NCBI RefSeq assembly: GCF_034190915.1
Contig: NW_026947502.1
Span: 8,525,785-8,589,784, forward strand
Length of the DNA stretch: 64,000 nt
Source: Cavia porcellus
Taxonomy: Eukaryota; Chordata; Mammalia; Rodentia; Caviidae
Direction: 5' to 3'
Shown here one piece after another: positions 1-11,377 of this stretch; within the stretch, counting starts at the first letter, position 1; every line of letters starts with the position of its first letter. The position numbers and the translations under genes were made by a program. The notes beneath the pieces are model-generated. The model saw only the letters and a program-made list of their open reading frames with translations. It was not told the DNA's origin and did no database searches.

Positions 1-21
1 TCTCTCTCTCTCTCTCTCTCT
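1..21. repeat. (TC)n simple repeat, cut by window edge
   Basis: Uninterrupted TC dinucleotides open the window, so the true length is unknown. It lies just outside the ERVL LTR end. Confidence 0.95.
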
Positions 22-79
22 GACTTTCCTTTTTCTCTCAAGTAATCACAGCTACAAAGCTCTTTTTTTTCATCTATCT

Positions 80-563
80 TGTATTAGTCAGGATTTCACC
101 AGAGAAAGAGATATAACATGAGTCATACAAATGTATAAGAAATGACAAGAGTGGCTTACGATGGCCACAGAGTCAGATGAGGAAGCATGCAGAGGGTGTC
201 TGCATGCTGTAGGCCAAAGGATTCAATCTGAGGTCTGGAGTTCACTGCAGGGTTCCATCGAGTCTGCACTAGCAGGCCGATGGGTTTGCAATGGAAGGCT
301 GATAAGTCAATGCCAGAAGGCTGAAGGAGCCCATGCAGAAGCTGAGAAGTCTGTGCTGGGAGCCAGGAGATGACCTCCAAGCTGCAGGTGAAGACTGGAG
401 CTCCTCTGAAGAACAGAATCTCATCTGTCCTTCCTCCTTCCCTTTTTATACCATCCAGATTAAGCCACCCTAGGATGAGTCTTCTGAGTCCTAAGGTGTA
501 TAATTGCTAAGCCAATTTAAGCTTCTAAATACCTCAAAATGAAACAATCAACCAACCACTACA
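80..563 (-). mobile_element. ERVL (MLT2-like) 3' LTR
   Basis: Read on the minus strand this 484-bp block begins TGTAGTGG and ends in a motif of the type CCTGACTAATACA, the characteristic end of MLT2/ERVL long terminal repeats. It has the expected TG...CA termini. A polypurine tract abuts its 5' edge on the minus strand and ERVL pol remnants lie beyond that, so it is the 3' LTR of the provirus occupying the next 3 kb. The two opposing 70-74-codon open frames inside it are chance. The 5' LTR is not in the window. Confidence 0.8.
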
Positions 564-564
564 A

Positions 565-574
565 TCCACCCCTT
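565..574 (-). other. Retroviral polypurine tract
   Basis: The minus strand reads AAGGGGTGGA immediately before the LTR's TG start. This is the plus-strand primer site expected directly upstream of a 3' LTR, and it fixes the LTR boundary at position 563. Confidence 0.75.
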
Positions 575-1031
575 GTCAAGCTGGCAACCAGAGACATTTC
601 TTTAAACCAGTTTGAGATACAAAGACATGCATATAATTGCACCTCATATGTTCCTGTGTACAAACAGAAAGGCACTGATCCCATCACCAGAATGTAACTT
701 TTCTTGGTTAATGCTTACTTGTATCATTTCATAACTTCAAAATTATACACAGGTTTAACAAACTCCAAGAACCAGAATTAAGTCTATCAACATTATATTA
801 CATTAGAACCATATTTGGGAAGAAAGAGTAATTATAATTGTCTTTTCTGTAGCTGATCACAGGGTCATAGTTGGTATTTAGAACTAACTTCTTCCACTAC
901 CCATTTTGTATTCCCTTGGGCTTCAGCAAACACCTCAGCAGGTCTTGGAGAGACCTATACCTTCATTCCTGAAGGTTCTGAACCATTGGTCACCCTGGTT
1001 GTATTTAGGTTGTTGTAATTTCCCACTGACT

Positions 1032-1319
1032 TTAGTAACGGCTAGGTAGTACTAAGAGGCATGCTAAGGGATCTCCTGCATCCCATGTGTATTCTTCCTT
1101 TCCTCCACTGTGGAGCAGTAATTCAGTTGCCTCTTGATAGTCTGGGTCAGTTACCCCAACAACACTGTGACTTCCTTTATAGCTTGTTTCCTCAGAGGCA
1201 TGAGGAGGCCAAAATGACCAGGGGAAAGTCATAGCTTCTGGTTCAGTGGCATTATTATTGTGCTTCCTGGTACAAGCCTTTCTCACTCTTGAACTAAGAC
1301 TTCTAATCCAGCAGAACAT
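1032..1319 (-). pseudogene. ERVL dUTPase remnant (pol 3' domain)
   Basis: The 95-codon minus-strand frame contains a stretch of the type GVTDPDYQ followed by LLLHSGGKEEY and a GDPLA segment. This matches the trimeric dUTPase fold motif (beta-hairpin plus following loop) that ERVL elements carry at the end of pol. In an active element the enzyme hydrolyses dUTP to keep uracil out of the cDNA. Only the C-terminal half is recognisable; the N-terminal part of this frame is unrelated to the domain, and the last motif is missing or degraded. It overlaps the end of the integrase frame in another phase, showing that at least one frameshift separates them. Confidence 0.7.
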
Positions 1320-1645
1320 GAGGTTGTGGGGACAGGAAACAAAAATATTGCTAGTGGATCAGTAGGGGTAATGGTGAGTGGTGCCATTCCTACTTCCACC
1401 TCTTGATTCCTGGACCCATGAATCCTGGCTGTGGGACACAAAGTGTCATTTAGTGAACACTGATTCGCAGCATATTCAGTCTCTTGAAGTATCTTACCCC
1501 AGTCCTGTAAACTATTGCCACCTAGCTGGCACCATAACAGTGTCTTCAAAAGACTATTCCACCTTTCTATCATTCCAGCCACTTCTAGGTAGTGAGGAAC
1601 ATGGTAAGAGCAGTGGATGCCATCAGCATGAGCCCATTGCCTCAC
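1283..1645 (-). pseudogene. ERVL integrase C-terminal remnant
   Basis: The 120-codon minus-strand frame includes the segments HVPHYLEVAGMIERWNSLLK and ARIHGSRNQEVEVG, typical of the end of the ERVL integrase core and the DNA-binding tail. The Glu of the catalytic triad appears to be retained in the LEVAG segment. The N-terminal zinc domain and the first two catalytic Asp residues are not in this open stretch; they would map to about 1650-1850, where the frame is broken. In a live element this protein inserts viral cDNA into chromosomes. Confidence 0.75.
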
Positions 1646-1858
1646 TTCTTTAGCTGTAAAATGTGTTCCTTGGTCAGATGCATGCTATGTGGAAGTCCAT
1701 GGTGGTGGATAAGGCATCGTATGTGTCCATGGGTGGTAGTTTTGGGCAGAAGCATTTCATGTGGTGAAGACAAATACATATCCAAAGTAAAGGTCTATGT
1801 TCCTGAAAATGAAGCACAGTCCCTTCCATTATGGAAGGGGTCCAATATAATCAACCTG

Positions 1859-2509
1859 TCACCAGGTCACAGGTTGATCTCCCTGAGAAATGATGCCATA
1901 ACAGGGACTTGATGTTGAATTTATTTCCCATCCTCTGGCTCTCAAATGCCATACTAGCAAGTCCAGAGCCACTGCTACCTTCTGCTTACTGGACCCAATC
2001 AGCATAACACCATCAATGTAATGGACCAGTGTGATATCATGTGGGAAGGACAATTAAGATCTCTATGAACTAAATTGTGTCATAGAGCTGGTGAGCTAAT
2101 ATGCCCCTGACCTTGCCAGCTGAAAGCAAACTGTTTCTGATGGTGGTTATGGATAGGTATGGGAGAAAAAGGAACTTACCAAATCACTAGCTGCATAACA
2201 TGTACCAGGAGATGTGTTAGTCAGCTCAAGCCAGGAAACCACATCTGGTACTGCAGCTGCAATTGGAGTCACCACTTCATTCAGTTTATGGTAATCTACT
2301 ATCATTCTCCAAGACCCATCTGTCTTCTGCACAGGCCAAATGGGGGAATTAAATGGAGATGTGGTGGGCACCACCACAACTGCCTCCTTCAAGTCCTCCA
2401 TGGTGGCAATAATCTCTGGGATCTCTCCAGGAATGCGATACTGCTTCGGGTTTACTATTTTACCAGGCAAAGGCAACTCAAGTGGCTTCCACTTGGCCTT
2501 CCCAACCAT
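1859..2509 (-). pseudogene. ERVL reverse transcriptase remnant
   Basis: Two minus-strand frames cover the polymerase. The upstream one (2147-2509) has the N-terminal fingers region, including a WPVQKTDGSWRMIVDYHKLN segment typical of retroviral RT. The downstream one (1859-2053) contains the palm motif as YIDG at 2009-2020, where the family carries a second Asp, so a metal-binding residue is lost. About 90 bp between the two frames is out of phase. The copy cannot encode a working polymerase. RNase H would lie between here and integrase, but I cannot delimit it. Confidence 0.8.
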
Positions 2510-2539
2510 AATAGCCCTTGCATTACAGGTTAGGGGGCC

Positions 2540-2850
2540 AATGTGAGGATTCTGCCAGGTACAAAGTGTATCAATCCCAATTATACATTCCAGAACAGGG
2601 GAAATAACTACAGGATGAATCCAAGGACTTACTGGACCAATATGAGCCAGGCCTTTGCTAAAATCCTTTGATCACTTGACCTCCACAGACCCCTGTTGGG
2701 CTACAATGGTATATTTGGACACCCGGAAGTCAATCTTAGTTCAGAACCAGTGTCCAGTAGTCCCTGAAATGTCTGATCATTCCCCTTTTCCCAGTGGACA
2801 GTCACTTGGGTAAAGGGCCTTAGGTCCCTCTAGGGAAAGGCGAGAGAAAG
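2540..2850 (-). pseudogene. ERVL protease remnant
   Basis: On the minus strand, just upstream of the RT frame, a GLLDTGSE segment is encoded. Its Asp-Thr-Gly (2746-2754) is the catalytic triplet of retroviral aspartic proteases. The surrounding frame is short and interrupted. The position directly before RT fits the gag-pro-pol order. Limits are approximate. Confidence 0.6.
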
Positions 2851-3350
2851 AATAAATGTATAAATTTTTGGTACATCAGGATCCTTTTCCAAGGAGACTT
2901 GGCCTCCCCATCACTCGAGGAATTTTGGGTCTGTAAACTGGCTCTAATTGGGAACTTGGTTCAGGGGCCATGAATCTCTGTTACTATGATTTGAAGCAAG
3001 TTTCTGATCATTCACCCTTAAATTTTTTTATTATATAAATCTAGTAAAAATTTAGTAGGCTTCCTATGTATTTCACTTCTGGGAACACCCTGGCTAATCT
3101 GCCAACGTCAGAGGTTTGCACATGTCAGATTATTCTTATTATTGTTCTACTTCTGCAGTCCATTATGGTAAGTACTTGGGCTCTGTCTTTGGTGATAAAG
3201 TGCTGCTGCTTGACCTCTGCTACTCCAGGATCCAATCAAGCCCATTGCCCTTAAATTTCCTAATTGAGTAACCATGGTTCCCACTGTAAGGTCTAGCATA
3301 CAAAGAAGAGCAGTGACATAGCTCTTCAGGGACACTGGTGCTCCTCCAGG

Positions 3351-3655
3351 TTAATTAATCAAAGTATTGTGTTTTAACCTTGAATTTTGGTCACCCTTTG
3401 AATATTTTGCTTTTGTTATGGAAATGAAAACAGTAAGAATTGTATACATGTAATTGTTGTATTAATGTAAATCTGAATAGACCAAGACCTGTTAACTTGT
3501 CACAAATCTGCCATTAAAGACTGTGGTTTAAGGAAATGTGGGTGGTTATCAAGTTAACCAGAAGTGGATTTTGGTGGCCTGGAAAACTGAGAGTCAACTT
3601 AAACACCATCTGAACTGAATCAGCACAGTGCTGAGTGTAGATGGCTTACCTGAGG
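3351..3655. other. Unassigned segment between ERVL and L1
   Basis: No family recognised. It could be degraded ERVL gag or the single-copy flank. No convincing coding frame is seen. Confidence 0.4.
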
Positions 3656-4204
3656 ATTTTTTATTTAAAAAAGAGAAAAGTCAGAAAAGAAAAACAAAAA
3701 GCAAAAGGCATAAACTACAACAGCAGATTCAAAACATTAACAATACAGGTCTTCAAAACAGAATGAAAGAAATTTAACAATGGTTGTTATATTGCATATT
3801 GTTCTCTTTTTTCCAGTTAAAAAAATCAGAAAATTAAGGTAGAACAATACCGAATTCGAAAAAATTATCTTCATGGAATTACTAGTTGATACATTACTCA
3901 CTGTCATCTTAAAAGATAGTTGCCAAAGTCACAAAATAAAAGCATAGTGTATAGACATTCAAACATTGACAGTGCAAATCCTTCTGTTCAATGTTCCAAC
4001 AAAAATTCAGTAATATGGTCATCTACCTTACACATAATACATACCATTATACTCTTCAGAGCACTTTCCTTCCCTTTCCCTTTCACATTATTTATTATAC
4101 TTTTTAGATCCCATTGTTGTCAGTTTTTTATTGTTTTTTACACTAGAGAGACAATGTGATATTTACTCATGAGAGTCTTGTTTATTTCACTAATGAGGAT
4201 ATTT

Positions 4205-7200
4205 TCAAGATAACTCCAATTACCTATAAGACCTCAAGAGCATCCTTTTTATAGCTGAATAGTATTCCATTGCATAAAAATACCACATTTTTTTCATCTA
4301 CTGTGCAGTTGAGGGGCATTTTGGTTGTTTCCAAGATTTAGCTATCACAAATTTTGCTGCTATGAACATGGGTGCACATATATCTCTGTGACATGATATT
4401 TTCAATTTTTCTGGGGAAATACTGAGGAGGGGAATAGCTGGATTGAATGGAACTTTCAGTACTAGTTTTCTGAGGAAAATCTCCATACTAATTTCCACAA
4501 CGGTTGCACCAGTCTGCACTCCCACCAACAGTGGAGAAGGGTTCATTTTTCCCCACACCCTCGCCAACATTTGTTATCAGTTGTTTTCTTGATGGCAGCC
4601 ACTTTCCAGAGTAAGATGAAATCTCAATGCTGTTTTAATTTGCACTTCTTGAATGACCAGTGATGATGAACATTTCTTCATGTACTTATTTGCCATTTGT
4701 ATATCTTCATCATCTGAGAACTGTGTGTTCATCTCCAATGCCCATTTTTGGAGAAGGTCTTTGAATTTGAGGGCTTGACGTTTTTCAGTTCTTGATATAT
4801 TCTGGATATAAGTCCTTTGTCTGAGGAATTGTTGACTAAAATTCTTTCCTGTTCTGTGGGGTTTTTTTTCCACTCTATTGGTCATTTCTTTTGAAGTGCA
4901 AAAGCTTTTTAGTAATATGAGATCCCAGTGCTTGATTCTTTGAAGTATTTCCTGTGCAGTTTGCATTTTATTCATGAATTCTCTCCCTACTCACTATATC
5001 TTCAAGGTTTTTACCTACTTTGTTTCCCAGTATATTTAGCATTTATGTTTTAATATTTAGATCCTTGAACCATTTTAACTTTAGTTTAATGTATGGTGAT
5101 AGACATGGGTCTATTTTCAGTCTCTGGCATGTGGAATGCCAATTTTTTCCAACTCATTTATTAAAGAGGCTATCTTTTTTCCATGTTTAGTCCCTTTGTC
5201 AAATATAAGGTGGCTGAGTGTCTTTGTAGTAGTGTTTGCATCTTCTAATATGTTCCATTGATCCTCAGATTTATTTCTTTGCCCGTGCCGTGCTAATTTT
5301 ATTACTGTGGCTTTGCAGTATAGTTTCAAGTCAGGAATTGAGATGTCACCTGTTTTGCCTCTGTTGCCTAGAATCGCCTTTGCTATTCTAGGTTTCTTCT
5401 ATTTCCAGATAAATAGGAATATTTTTTCTAGATCTGTAAAGCATGTTGATGGTATTTTGATTGGGATTGCATTAAATTTGTTTAGTAGTTTTTGGAGTAT
5501 GGCCATTTTCATAATGTTGGTTCTTCCTAACCAAGAGCAAGGAATATCCTTCTATTTTCTAATACCCTTCAATCTCCTTTATTATAGTAGTATAATTTTC
5601 AGAATATAAATCTTTTACATTCTTGGTTAGGTTGATTTCTTGATATCTGATTTTTTAGATGCTATTGTGAAAAGTGCTACTTCCATAATTTCTCTCTCAG
5701 TGAGTTTTTTGTTTGTGTACAGGAATGCTATTGATTTTTGAGTGTTGACTTTGTATCCAGCTACACTGCTCAATTTGTATATTACCTCTAGTAGTCTTTT
5801 AATGGAGTTTTGGGTGTCTTCTATGTAGAGTATCTGTCATCTGCAAATAATAATAATTTAACTTCTTCTTTTCCTATTTTTATTCCTTTGTTTCTCCCTC
5901 TTGTCTGATTGCTCTGGCTAATATTTCTAAAATTATATTGACTAGGAGTGGTGAGAGTGGACATCCTTGTCTTGTTCCTGATTTTAGAATGAAGGCTTTC
6001 AGTTTTTGTCCATTTAGCATAATGTTGCCTGTTGGATTGTCATAAATGGCCTTTATGAAATTGAGGTACATACCGTCTGTTTTGAGTTTCTTTAGGTTTT
6101 TATCATGAACATGTGTTGGACTTATCAAAAGCTTTTTCTGCATCTACTGGGATGATTATGTGAGCTTTATTTTTGGCTCTGTTGATGTGGTGTATTACAT
6201 TTATTGATTTGCATAAGTTGAACCATCCCTGCATTCCTGGAACAAATCCCATTTGGTTATGGTATATAATATTTTTGATGATTTGTTGCATTCCATTTGT
6301 CAGTATTTTATTGAGAATCTTTGTATCAGTGTTCATCAGTGTGACTGGCCTGTAGTTCTCCTTTTTGGTTGGGTCTTTCTCTGGTTTTGGTATCAGGGTA
6401 ATGCTTGCCTCCAAGAATGATTCAGGGAGGACTGCTTTTCTTTCTTTCAATTTCATTGAAGAGTTTAAAGAGTGTTAGCATTAAATCTCCTCTAAATTTC
6501 TTATAGAATTCAGCCGTGAATCCATCAGAACCTGAGCTTTTCTTTGTTGATAAGTTTTTAATCATGTTTTTTTATTTCAGTAGCTGATATTGGGTTATTC
6601 AAAATTGTTATACCTTTCTGATTGAGCTTTAGTAGTTAATATGTTTCTAGAAAGCTGTCCATATCTTCTGTGTTTTCCACCCTATGTGAGTAGAGATTTT
6701 CAAGATAGGTGTTCATGATCTTTTGAATTTCCATGGGATCTGTAATAATTTCCATCTTTTCAGTCCTTATTGCATGGATTTGAGTTTTTGCTTTTTTTTT
6801 CTTGATAAGTTGGCTAGAGGTTTATCAATTTTGTTTATCCTCTCAAAAAACCAACTCTTTGATTTGTTATTTCTTTTTTGTTTCAATTGCATTAATTTCT
6901 GCTCTAATCTTTACAATTTCCTCTGTTCTATGAGCTTTTGGTTTGACTTGCTCTTCCTTTTCTAGGAGCTTGAAATGTAGCATTAAGTTATTTATTTGTG
7001 CTCATTGCATTTTCTTGATGTGACCACTTATTTCTATATATTTTCCTCTTAGGACTGCTTTCATTGCATCCCATAGGTTACAGTAGGTTGTGCCTGCATT
7101 TTCATTGTACTGTAGCTATTGTTTTATTTCTTCTTTAATTTCATCTATAACCCATGGTTGTTCAGAAGGTTGTTATTTAATTTTGATGTATTTATGCAGG

Positions 7201-7317
7201 TTTTGCAGGGGTTTTTGCCATTGATTTCCAATTTTAGTGCACTATAATCAGATATTATATATGGGATAATTTCAATCCCTTTGCATTTACTTAAGAATGA
7301 TTTATGGATTAATATGG
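4205..7317 (-). pseudogene. L1-A ORF2: RT and C-terminal domain, broken
   Basis: Minus-strand fragments give the polymerase and C-terminal region of ORF2. The segment 6103-6456 holds a [12 protein letters not shown] motif and [10 protein letters not shown]; 5880-6143 holds [12 protein letters not shown]; and FADD is encoded just downstream near 5850. The C-terminal fragments (4577-4975, 4298-4570) end with the PMFIAAKFVIAKSW type tail. In a live L1 this protein nicks target DNA and reverse-transcribes the L1 RNA. At least six frame breaks make it non-functional. The N-terminal endonuclease lies beyond the nested L1, at 8950-9650. Confidence 0.85.
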
Positions 7318-7329
7318 GGTCTATTTTAG
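7318..7329. repeat. Target-site duplication, left copy (nested L1)
   Basis: GGTCTATTTTAG here and GGTCTACTTTGG at 8938-8949 agree at 10 of 12 positions. The uninterrupted L1 at 43.1 kb has a single copy at the equivalent place, so this is a true duplication made by the insertion. Confidence 0.75.
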
Positions 7330-8937
7330 TCTCTTTAATAAATGGTGTTGGAAAAACTGGCTCTCCATGTGCCAAAAACTAAAACTAGACCCATGCCTAT
7401 CACCATGTACTAAATTAAAATCTAAATGGATCAAACATCTGAATATTAAAACAGAAACATTAAATCTATTGGAAGACAAATTGGGTAGAAACCTTGAAGA
7501 CATAGGGGTAGGTAGAGAATTCATGAACAGGACTCAATTCGTGTGGGTAATACTTCCCAGAATCAACAACTGGGACCTCCTTTTATTAAAAAGTTTCTGC
7601 ATGTCAAAAGAAATCTCCAGCATATTTCAAAGAAAACCTACAAACTGGGAAAAAATCTTAGTGAACTCTCCCTCAGACAAAGGACTTCTGTCTAAAATAT
7701 ATAATTTTTAAAAAGTCAGACCCCCAAAATTCAAAGATCTCATCCAAAAATGGGCATCTGAGATGAATGCACACTTCTCAGATGAATAAATATAAATGGC
7801 AAATAAATACATGAAAAATTTCTCATCATCATTAGTCATTAGAGAAATGAAAATTAAAGCCACAGTGAGATTCCATCTCACTCCTGAAAGAATGGCCAGG
7901 ATCAAGAAAACCATCAACAACATATGCTGGAGAGGCTGTGGGGAAAAGGAACTCTCCTGCACTGTTGGTGGGAGTGTAGACTGGTGCAAGCATTGTGGAG
8001 GTCAGTCTTGAGATTTCTCAAAAAATTGGGTTTGAAAGTCCTATTTGTTCCAACTATCCCACTTCTAGGCATATTCCCAGAAGAACTGAAAGCATCATAC
8101 CACAGTGATAAATGTGAACCCATGTTTATAGCAGCACAATTTGTAATCGCCAGATCTTGGAAAAACCTAAGTGTCCATCAACTGAGGAATGGATAAAAAA
8201 GTTGTGGTATTTTTATACAATGGAGTACTACTCAGCTATAAAGAAGGATCACATTGAGATATTTATAAATAAATGGACACAGTTAGAGACCACACTCATA
8301 AGTGAAATAAATCAAACTCACATGTATGAATATCGAATAGTTTCCCTATTGTAAGAAATGATTCAAATATATAAAAGTATATGGTAATCATGATTCCCCA
8401 TTATGTGGCTTTGAAGCCTTATAAAGTTTTCACTCATTAATTGAAATGGCTTTATTCTGGGCTGTTTGATATTATTGCCTGAGCTGATATGCACAGCTAT
8501 TTTGAAGAAAACAAGACATCATAATAGCTAGTGCTGATTTAATATCATCTTGTTTTGAAGTCCCACCAAATGATTGTTCTTCTGTCTCCATCAGTTTTAT
8601 CATGTTGTATCTTATTGGATTTTATTATATGTGATAGTATAAACAAAAATTTTTATACATAAGGAGATAATGTAGAAACCATTGTTCATTTTCTGTTAGT
8701 TGGTTCGAATACCCTGTAATACTTTCATTCTTTTGAATAGTTTTACACTGTCTTTTTATGTTTGATACTATAGTATATCAAGGTATACTCAAATATTTCA
8801 AGGAAAGAGACACTATGGTAGCTACTGTTATGTTGGGTTGTCTTGTGGTGAAACACTATGTTGCTTAAATTGTTCTGTTCTGACCTGTGTTGTTATGTCC
8901 TCTTTTATCTTAAGCTTTTTTAAAATAAAAAAAATAC
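7330..8937 (+). mobile_element. Nested L1, 5'-truncated, inside L1-A
   Basis: A plus-strand L1 begins within the C-terminal third of ORF2, continues through a 3' UTR of about 570 bp and ends in an A-rich tail (8921-8936). It resembles 61.11-62.71 kb of L1-C closely by eye. It is flanked by a 12-bp imperfect duplication of L1-A sequence, so it inserted after L1-A. Its 3' UTR stops about 950 bp earlier than that of L1-C, suggesting a different subfamily or an earlier polyadenylation point. Confidence 0.88.
7367..8354 (+). pseudogene. Nested L1: ORF2 C-terminal fragment
   Basis: Plus-strand frames 7367-7711, 7796-8011, 7924-8196 and 8157-8354 make up the ORF2 C-terminal domain in shifted phases. 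Recognisable segments include NNWDLLLLKSFCMSKE, a cysteine-rich segment around [17 protein letters not shown], and the YYSAIKKDHIE tail near the ORF2 end. Endonuclease and RT domains are absent because of 5' truncation. Successive small frame changes show it has decayed since insertion. Confidence 0.8.
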
Positions 8938-8949
8938 GGTCTACTTTGG
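8938..8949. repeat. Target-site duplication, right copy (nested L1)
   Basis: Right copy of the 12-bp duplication. L1-A endonuclease sequence resumes directly after it. Confidence 0.75.
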
Positions 8950-9652
8950 AGAATGTCCCAAGTGCAGCTGAGAAAAATGTATATTCTGATGTGGTTGGAT
9001 GGAACACTCTGTAAACATCCACTAAGTCCATTCATTCACAGGTGTGATTCAGTTCTGTTATTTCTTTGCTGACTTGTTGTCTAGTTGATCTATCACTTTG
9101 TGACAGTGGTATATTACAGTCTCCTATTACAATTATGCTCTTGTGTACTTGGTTTTTCATGTCCATTATTGTTTGTCTTACATTGCTGGGTGCTCCTATA
9201 TTTGGTGCATATATATTTATAATTGTTAGTTCTTCCTCTTGTAGTTTTTCACTTACAAGTATATAGTGGCCTTCTTTATCTCTTTTAATAATTTTAGGTT
9301 TGAAGTTCAATTTTGTCTGCAAAAAGAATACCTACCCCTGCTTTTTCTGGATTCCTGTTGCATGGAATACTGTTTTCCATCCTTTGACTTTTAGTCTCTG
9401 AGTTTCTTTTTGGGTCAGATGTGTTTCTTGTATACAGTACATAATGGAGTCCTGTTTCTTGGTCCATTCTGTCAACCTGCTTCTTTTGACAGATGAATTG
9501 AGCCCATTTACATTTATGGATATCACTGATATGTACTGGCTTGACTTTGCCATATTTTGTTCCTGTTGTTGGTTTCCTGCTTCCCTCCCTTGTTTAATGT
9601 CTTGTCCAGCCTGGTGGTTTCTTTCTGCTGTTATTCTGGAGATTATGGTCAT
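8950..9652 (-). pseudogene. L1-A ORF2 endonuclease domain, broken
   Basis: Minus-strand frames 9332-9652, 9032-9322 and 8828-9031 encode an APE-like endonuclease: SINVNGLN at the start, then IQETHLT (catalytic Glu), a YAPN segment, IGDCNIPL and YRVFHPTTSEYTFFS. The frame shifts between the first and second pieces. Where the family reads GDLN the Leu is changed to Cys while Asp and Asn remain. The C-terminal end of the domain was displaced by the nested L1. Confidence 0.82.
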
Positions 9653-9669
9653 TTTTATTTCTTTCTAGT

Positions 9670-10103
9670 ATGTCTTTCAATACTCTTTCTAGAAATGGTT
9701 GTTTTGGTAGATATGAATTTCTTCAGTTGTTTTTTGTCATGAAAGTATCTTGTTTCTCCATTAAATTTGAAAGATAGTTTTTTCCAGGTATATAAGTCTG
9801 GGTTGAAAGTTGTTTTCTTTTAGGTCTTCAAATACTTCATTCCAAGCTCATTTTAACTTGAAGGTTTGTGCTGAGAAGTCTGCCGTGATTCCAAAAGGCT
9901 TTCCTGGATAGGTGAGCTGTGTCTTTTCTCTAACAGCTTTTAGTATTCTGTTTTTATGTTGTATGTTTGGAATCTTAATTATTATATGTCTGGGTATAGA
10001 TATACATTGGTTATGACTATTTGGCATTTTATATGCCTCACTTATTTGCATGTCAGACTTTTCCCCATTTGGGGGAAATTTTCTGCTATTACTTCTATGA
10101 ACT
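9670..10103 (-). pseudogene. L1-A ORF1 C-terminal fragment
   Basis: The minus-strand frame 9848-10108 carries ISEAYKMPNSHNQ, PRHIIIKIPNIQHKNRILKA and GITADFSAQT. These are the end of the ORF1 RRM and the C-terminal domain of the RNA-binding chaperone. The fragment is cut near 10103 by the element's 5' truncation; the coiled coil is absent. It matches ORF1 of L1-C at 57.8-58.0 kb. Confidence 0.8.
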
Positions 10104-11377
10104 AGCAATGTTCCCCAAGAAAAGGCATCTCGGTCTATTCTCTTAGAAAATTTGAAACTGATGGCCTATGGTGAATACTGCCTTCCCTGGCCCACTCTCT
10201 GCAAGAGGCTGGGATGATCTGAGGTCATGTTAGAAGAAAGGTATCTGGAAAATCCCCGAGGTGCCTGAATTTCATTACCTGTGATGACATCAGTTTTGAT
10301 TCTACTATTTCTCTAAGGAGATATGGATTTGGTTCTGTTGTTTTCAGTTCTCTAGGAGAAGAACTATTGCTTTAGCCCCAAATGAAGAATTTTCCTACAC
10401 ACACACACCAGGTGGAAGCTTATTGCCTCCCATTTTGCCCTACTATCCTACATGGGCAAAGTTACCCGTGGGATATTTTAGAAGGTATAGTAACAGAAGA
10501 CATTGCCCTATAATGTCCCTTGCACACACAAAATTGATGATGCTAGGGCCTTCCCCAGCAATCCATGCAGTTTCAGATGTCCCAGGACAGAGTGTGAATG
10601 AGATGTAGGAATACTATACCACAAGTATACAGTAATGTGAAGAAAATTACTGACAAATTACAATGTGAGAGAAAAACATACAGCTGTTCATATTAATAGA
10701 GTGGTGAAGAGGTGCAATATTTTCTCTGTATCCAACACAATCCCATAATGCTAAGCTCTGGATATGCCAAATGATAACCCCTTTGGTGCTCATATCATTT
10801 TAAAAAATTGTTCAGTGTACATAAAAATATTTCTCTCTCATACAGTCTTTCTGAAAACCCTAAGATACTGTTTGCATCATTTATCACTATCTTACAGAGC
10901 AGATATAGGCTCTGAGCTATTGCTTAAGTAAGGCTCAGTCTCTCTGAGAAACTCTCTGACTGGAACTTGTGTTCCTTTCTCCTGAACCTCTATTTTATTG
11001 TCTTTGAAATGGAAATTTAAAGCACAGAATTCTTTTTCTGAAGAATAACTATTAATGCTTATAAATTAGGTGAGAATATTTCTTGGAATATAATACAGGC
11101 TCAATGAATAACATAATATCTACATCCAAAATCAGAGCTATTTTCCATATATTGTCTTGGAAGTTTATTGGAAGTTTCTTGAATAATAAAGGACCAAGAA
11201 GGAAGAAGTAGTTGAACCGTTAATAGGTTAATACTCACATATATGCAGACTTTACCCCATCGCAACATGTGACCCTCCACACACCCCAAATTCTCAGTCA
11301 AAATCAGGGGTCTCTTCTGTTGCCTGCATGTTTAGCATAGCACTTAATTCAGTCCCTAATTACTGTTGTACGATTAC
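10104..11377. other. Mostly unassigned; one probable MIR
   Basis: No gene or clear repeat in most of this stretch. Around 10835-10935 a CTTACAGAGCAG...GGCTCTGAG pattern resembles a MIR core on the plus strand (weak). Short AC run at 10399-10408. Confidence 0.4.
11373..11377. repeat. ATTAC target-site duplication, left copy
   Basis: ATTAC at 11373-11377 and 12156-12160 exactly flank the LTR. ERVL-type elements make 5-bp duplications. Confidence 0.7.

Larger units (their letters stand above)
575..3350 (-). mobile_element. ERVL provirus internal region, 5' part missing
   Basis: Minus-strand remnants occur in the order protease, reverse transcriptase, integrase, dUTPase, polypurine tract, LTR. 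A dUTPase downstream of integrase and the absence of env are hallmarks of the ERVL group. The reading frame is broken by stops and shifts throughout. About 450 bp between dUTPase and the polypurine tract carry no recognisable gene. The 5' limit near 3350 is a guess: recognisable pol ends around 2850 and 2850-3350 could be degraded gag/pro. An old, inactive copy. Confidence 0.75.
3656..10103 (-). mobile_element. L1 retrotransposon A, 5'-truncated, interrupted
   Basis: Minus-strand L1. The A-rich 3' end is near 3656, followed in element order by 3' UTR, ORF2 C-terminus, RT and endonuclease, and it ends inside the C-terminal half of ORF1 near 10103. A plus-strand L1 (7330-8937) sits between the RT and endonuclease parts. 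ORF2 pieces are interrupted by many stops and shifts. The last 450 bp of its 3' UTR match the final part of the 3' UTR of the L1 at 56.6-63.7 kb, in opposite orientation. No flanking duplication is obvious. Confidence 0.9.

Noticed and set aside
161..373. 70-codon plus-strand frame and the opposing 74-codon frame
   Set aside because: Both lie inside the ERVL LTR and match no protein.
6173..6965. Plus-strand open frames rich in hydrophobic residues at 5.3-7.0 kb, resembling membrane proteins
   Set aside because: They are antisense shadows of AT-rich L1 ORF2; the minus strand carries clear RT motifs.
9066..9742. Cys/Phe-rich plus-strand frames that look like secreted or membrane peptides
   Set aside because: Antisense of the L1-A endonuclease region.
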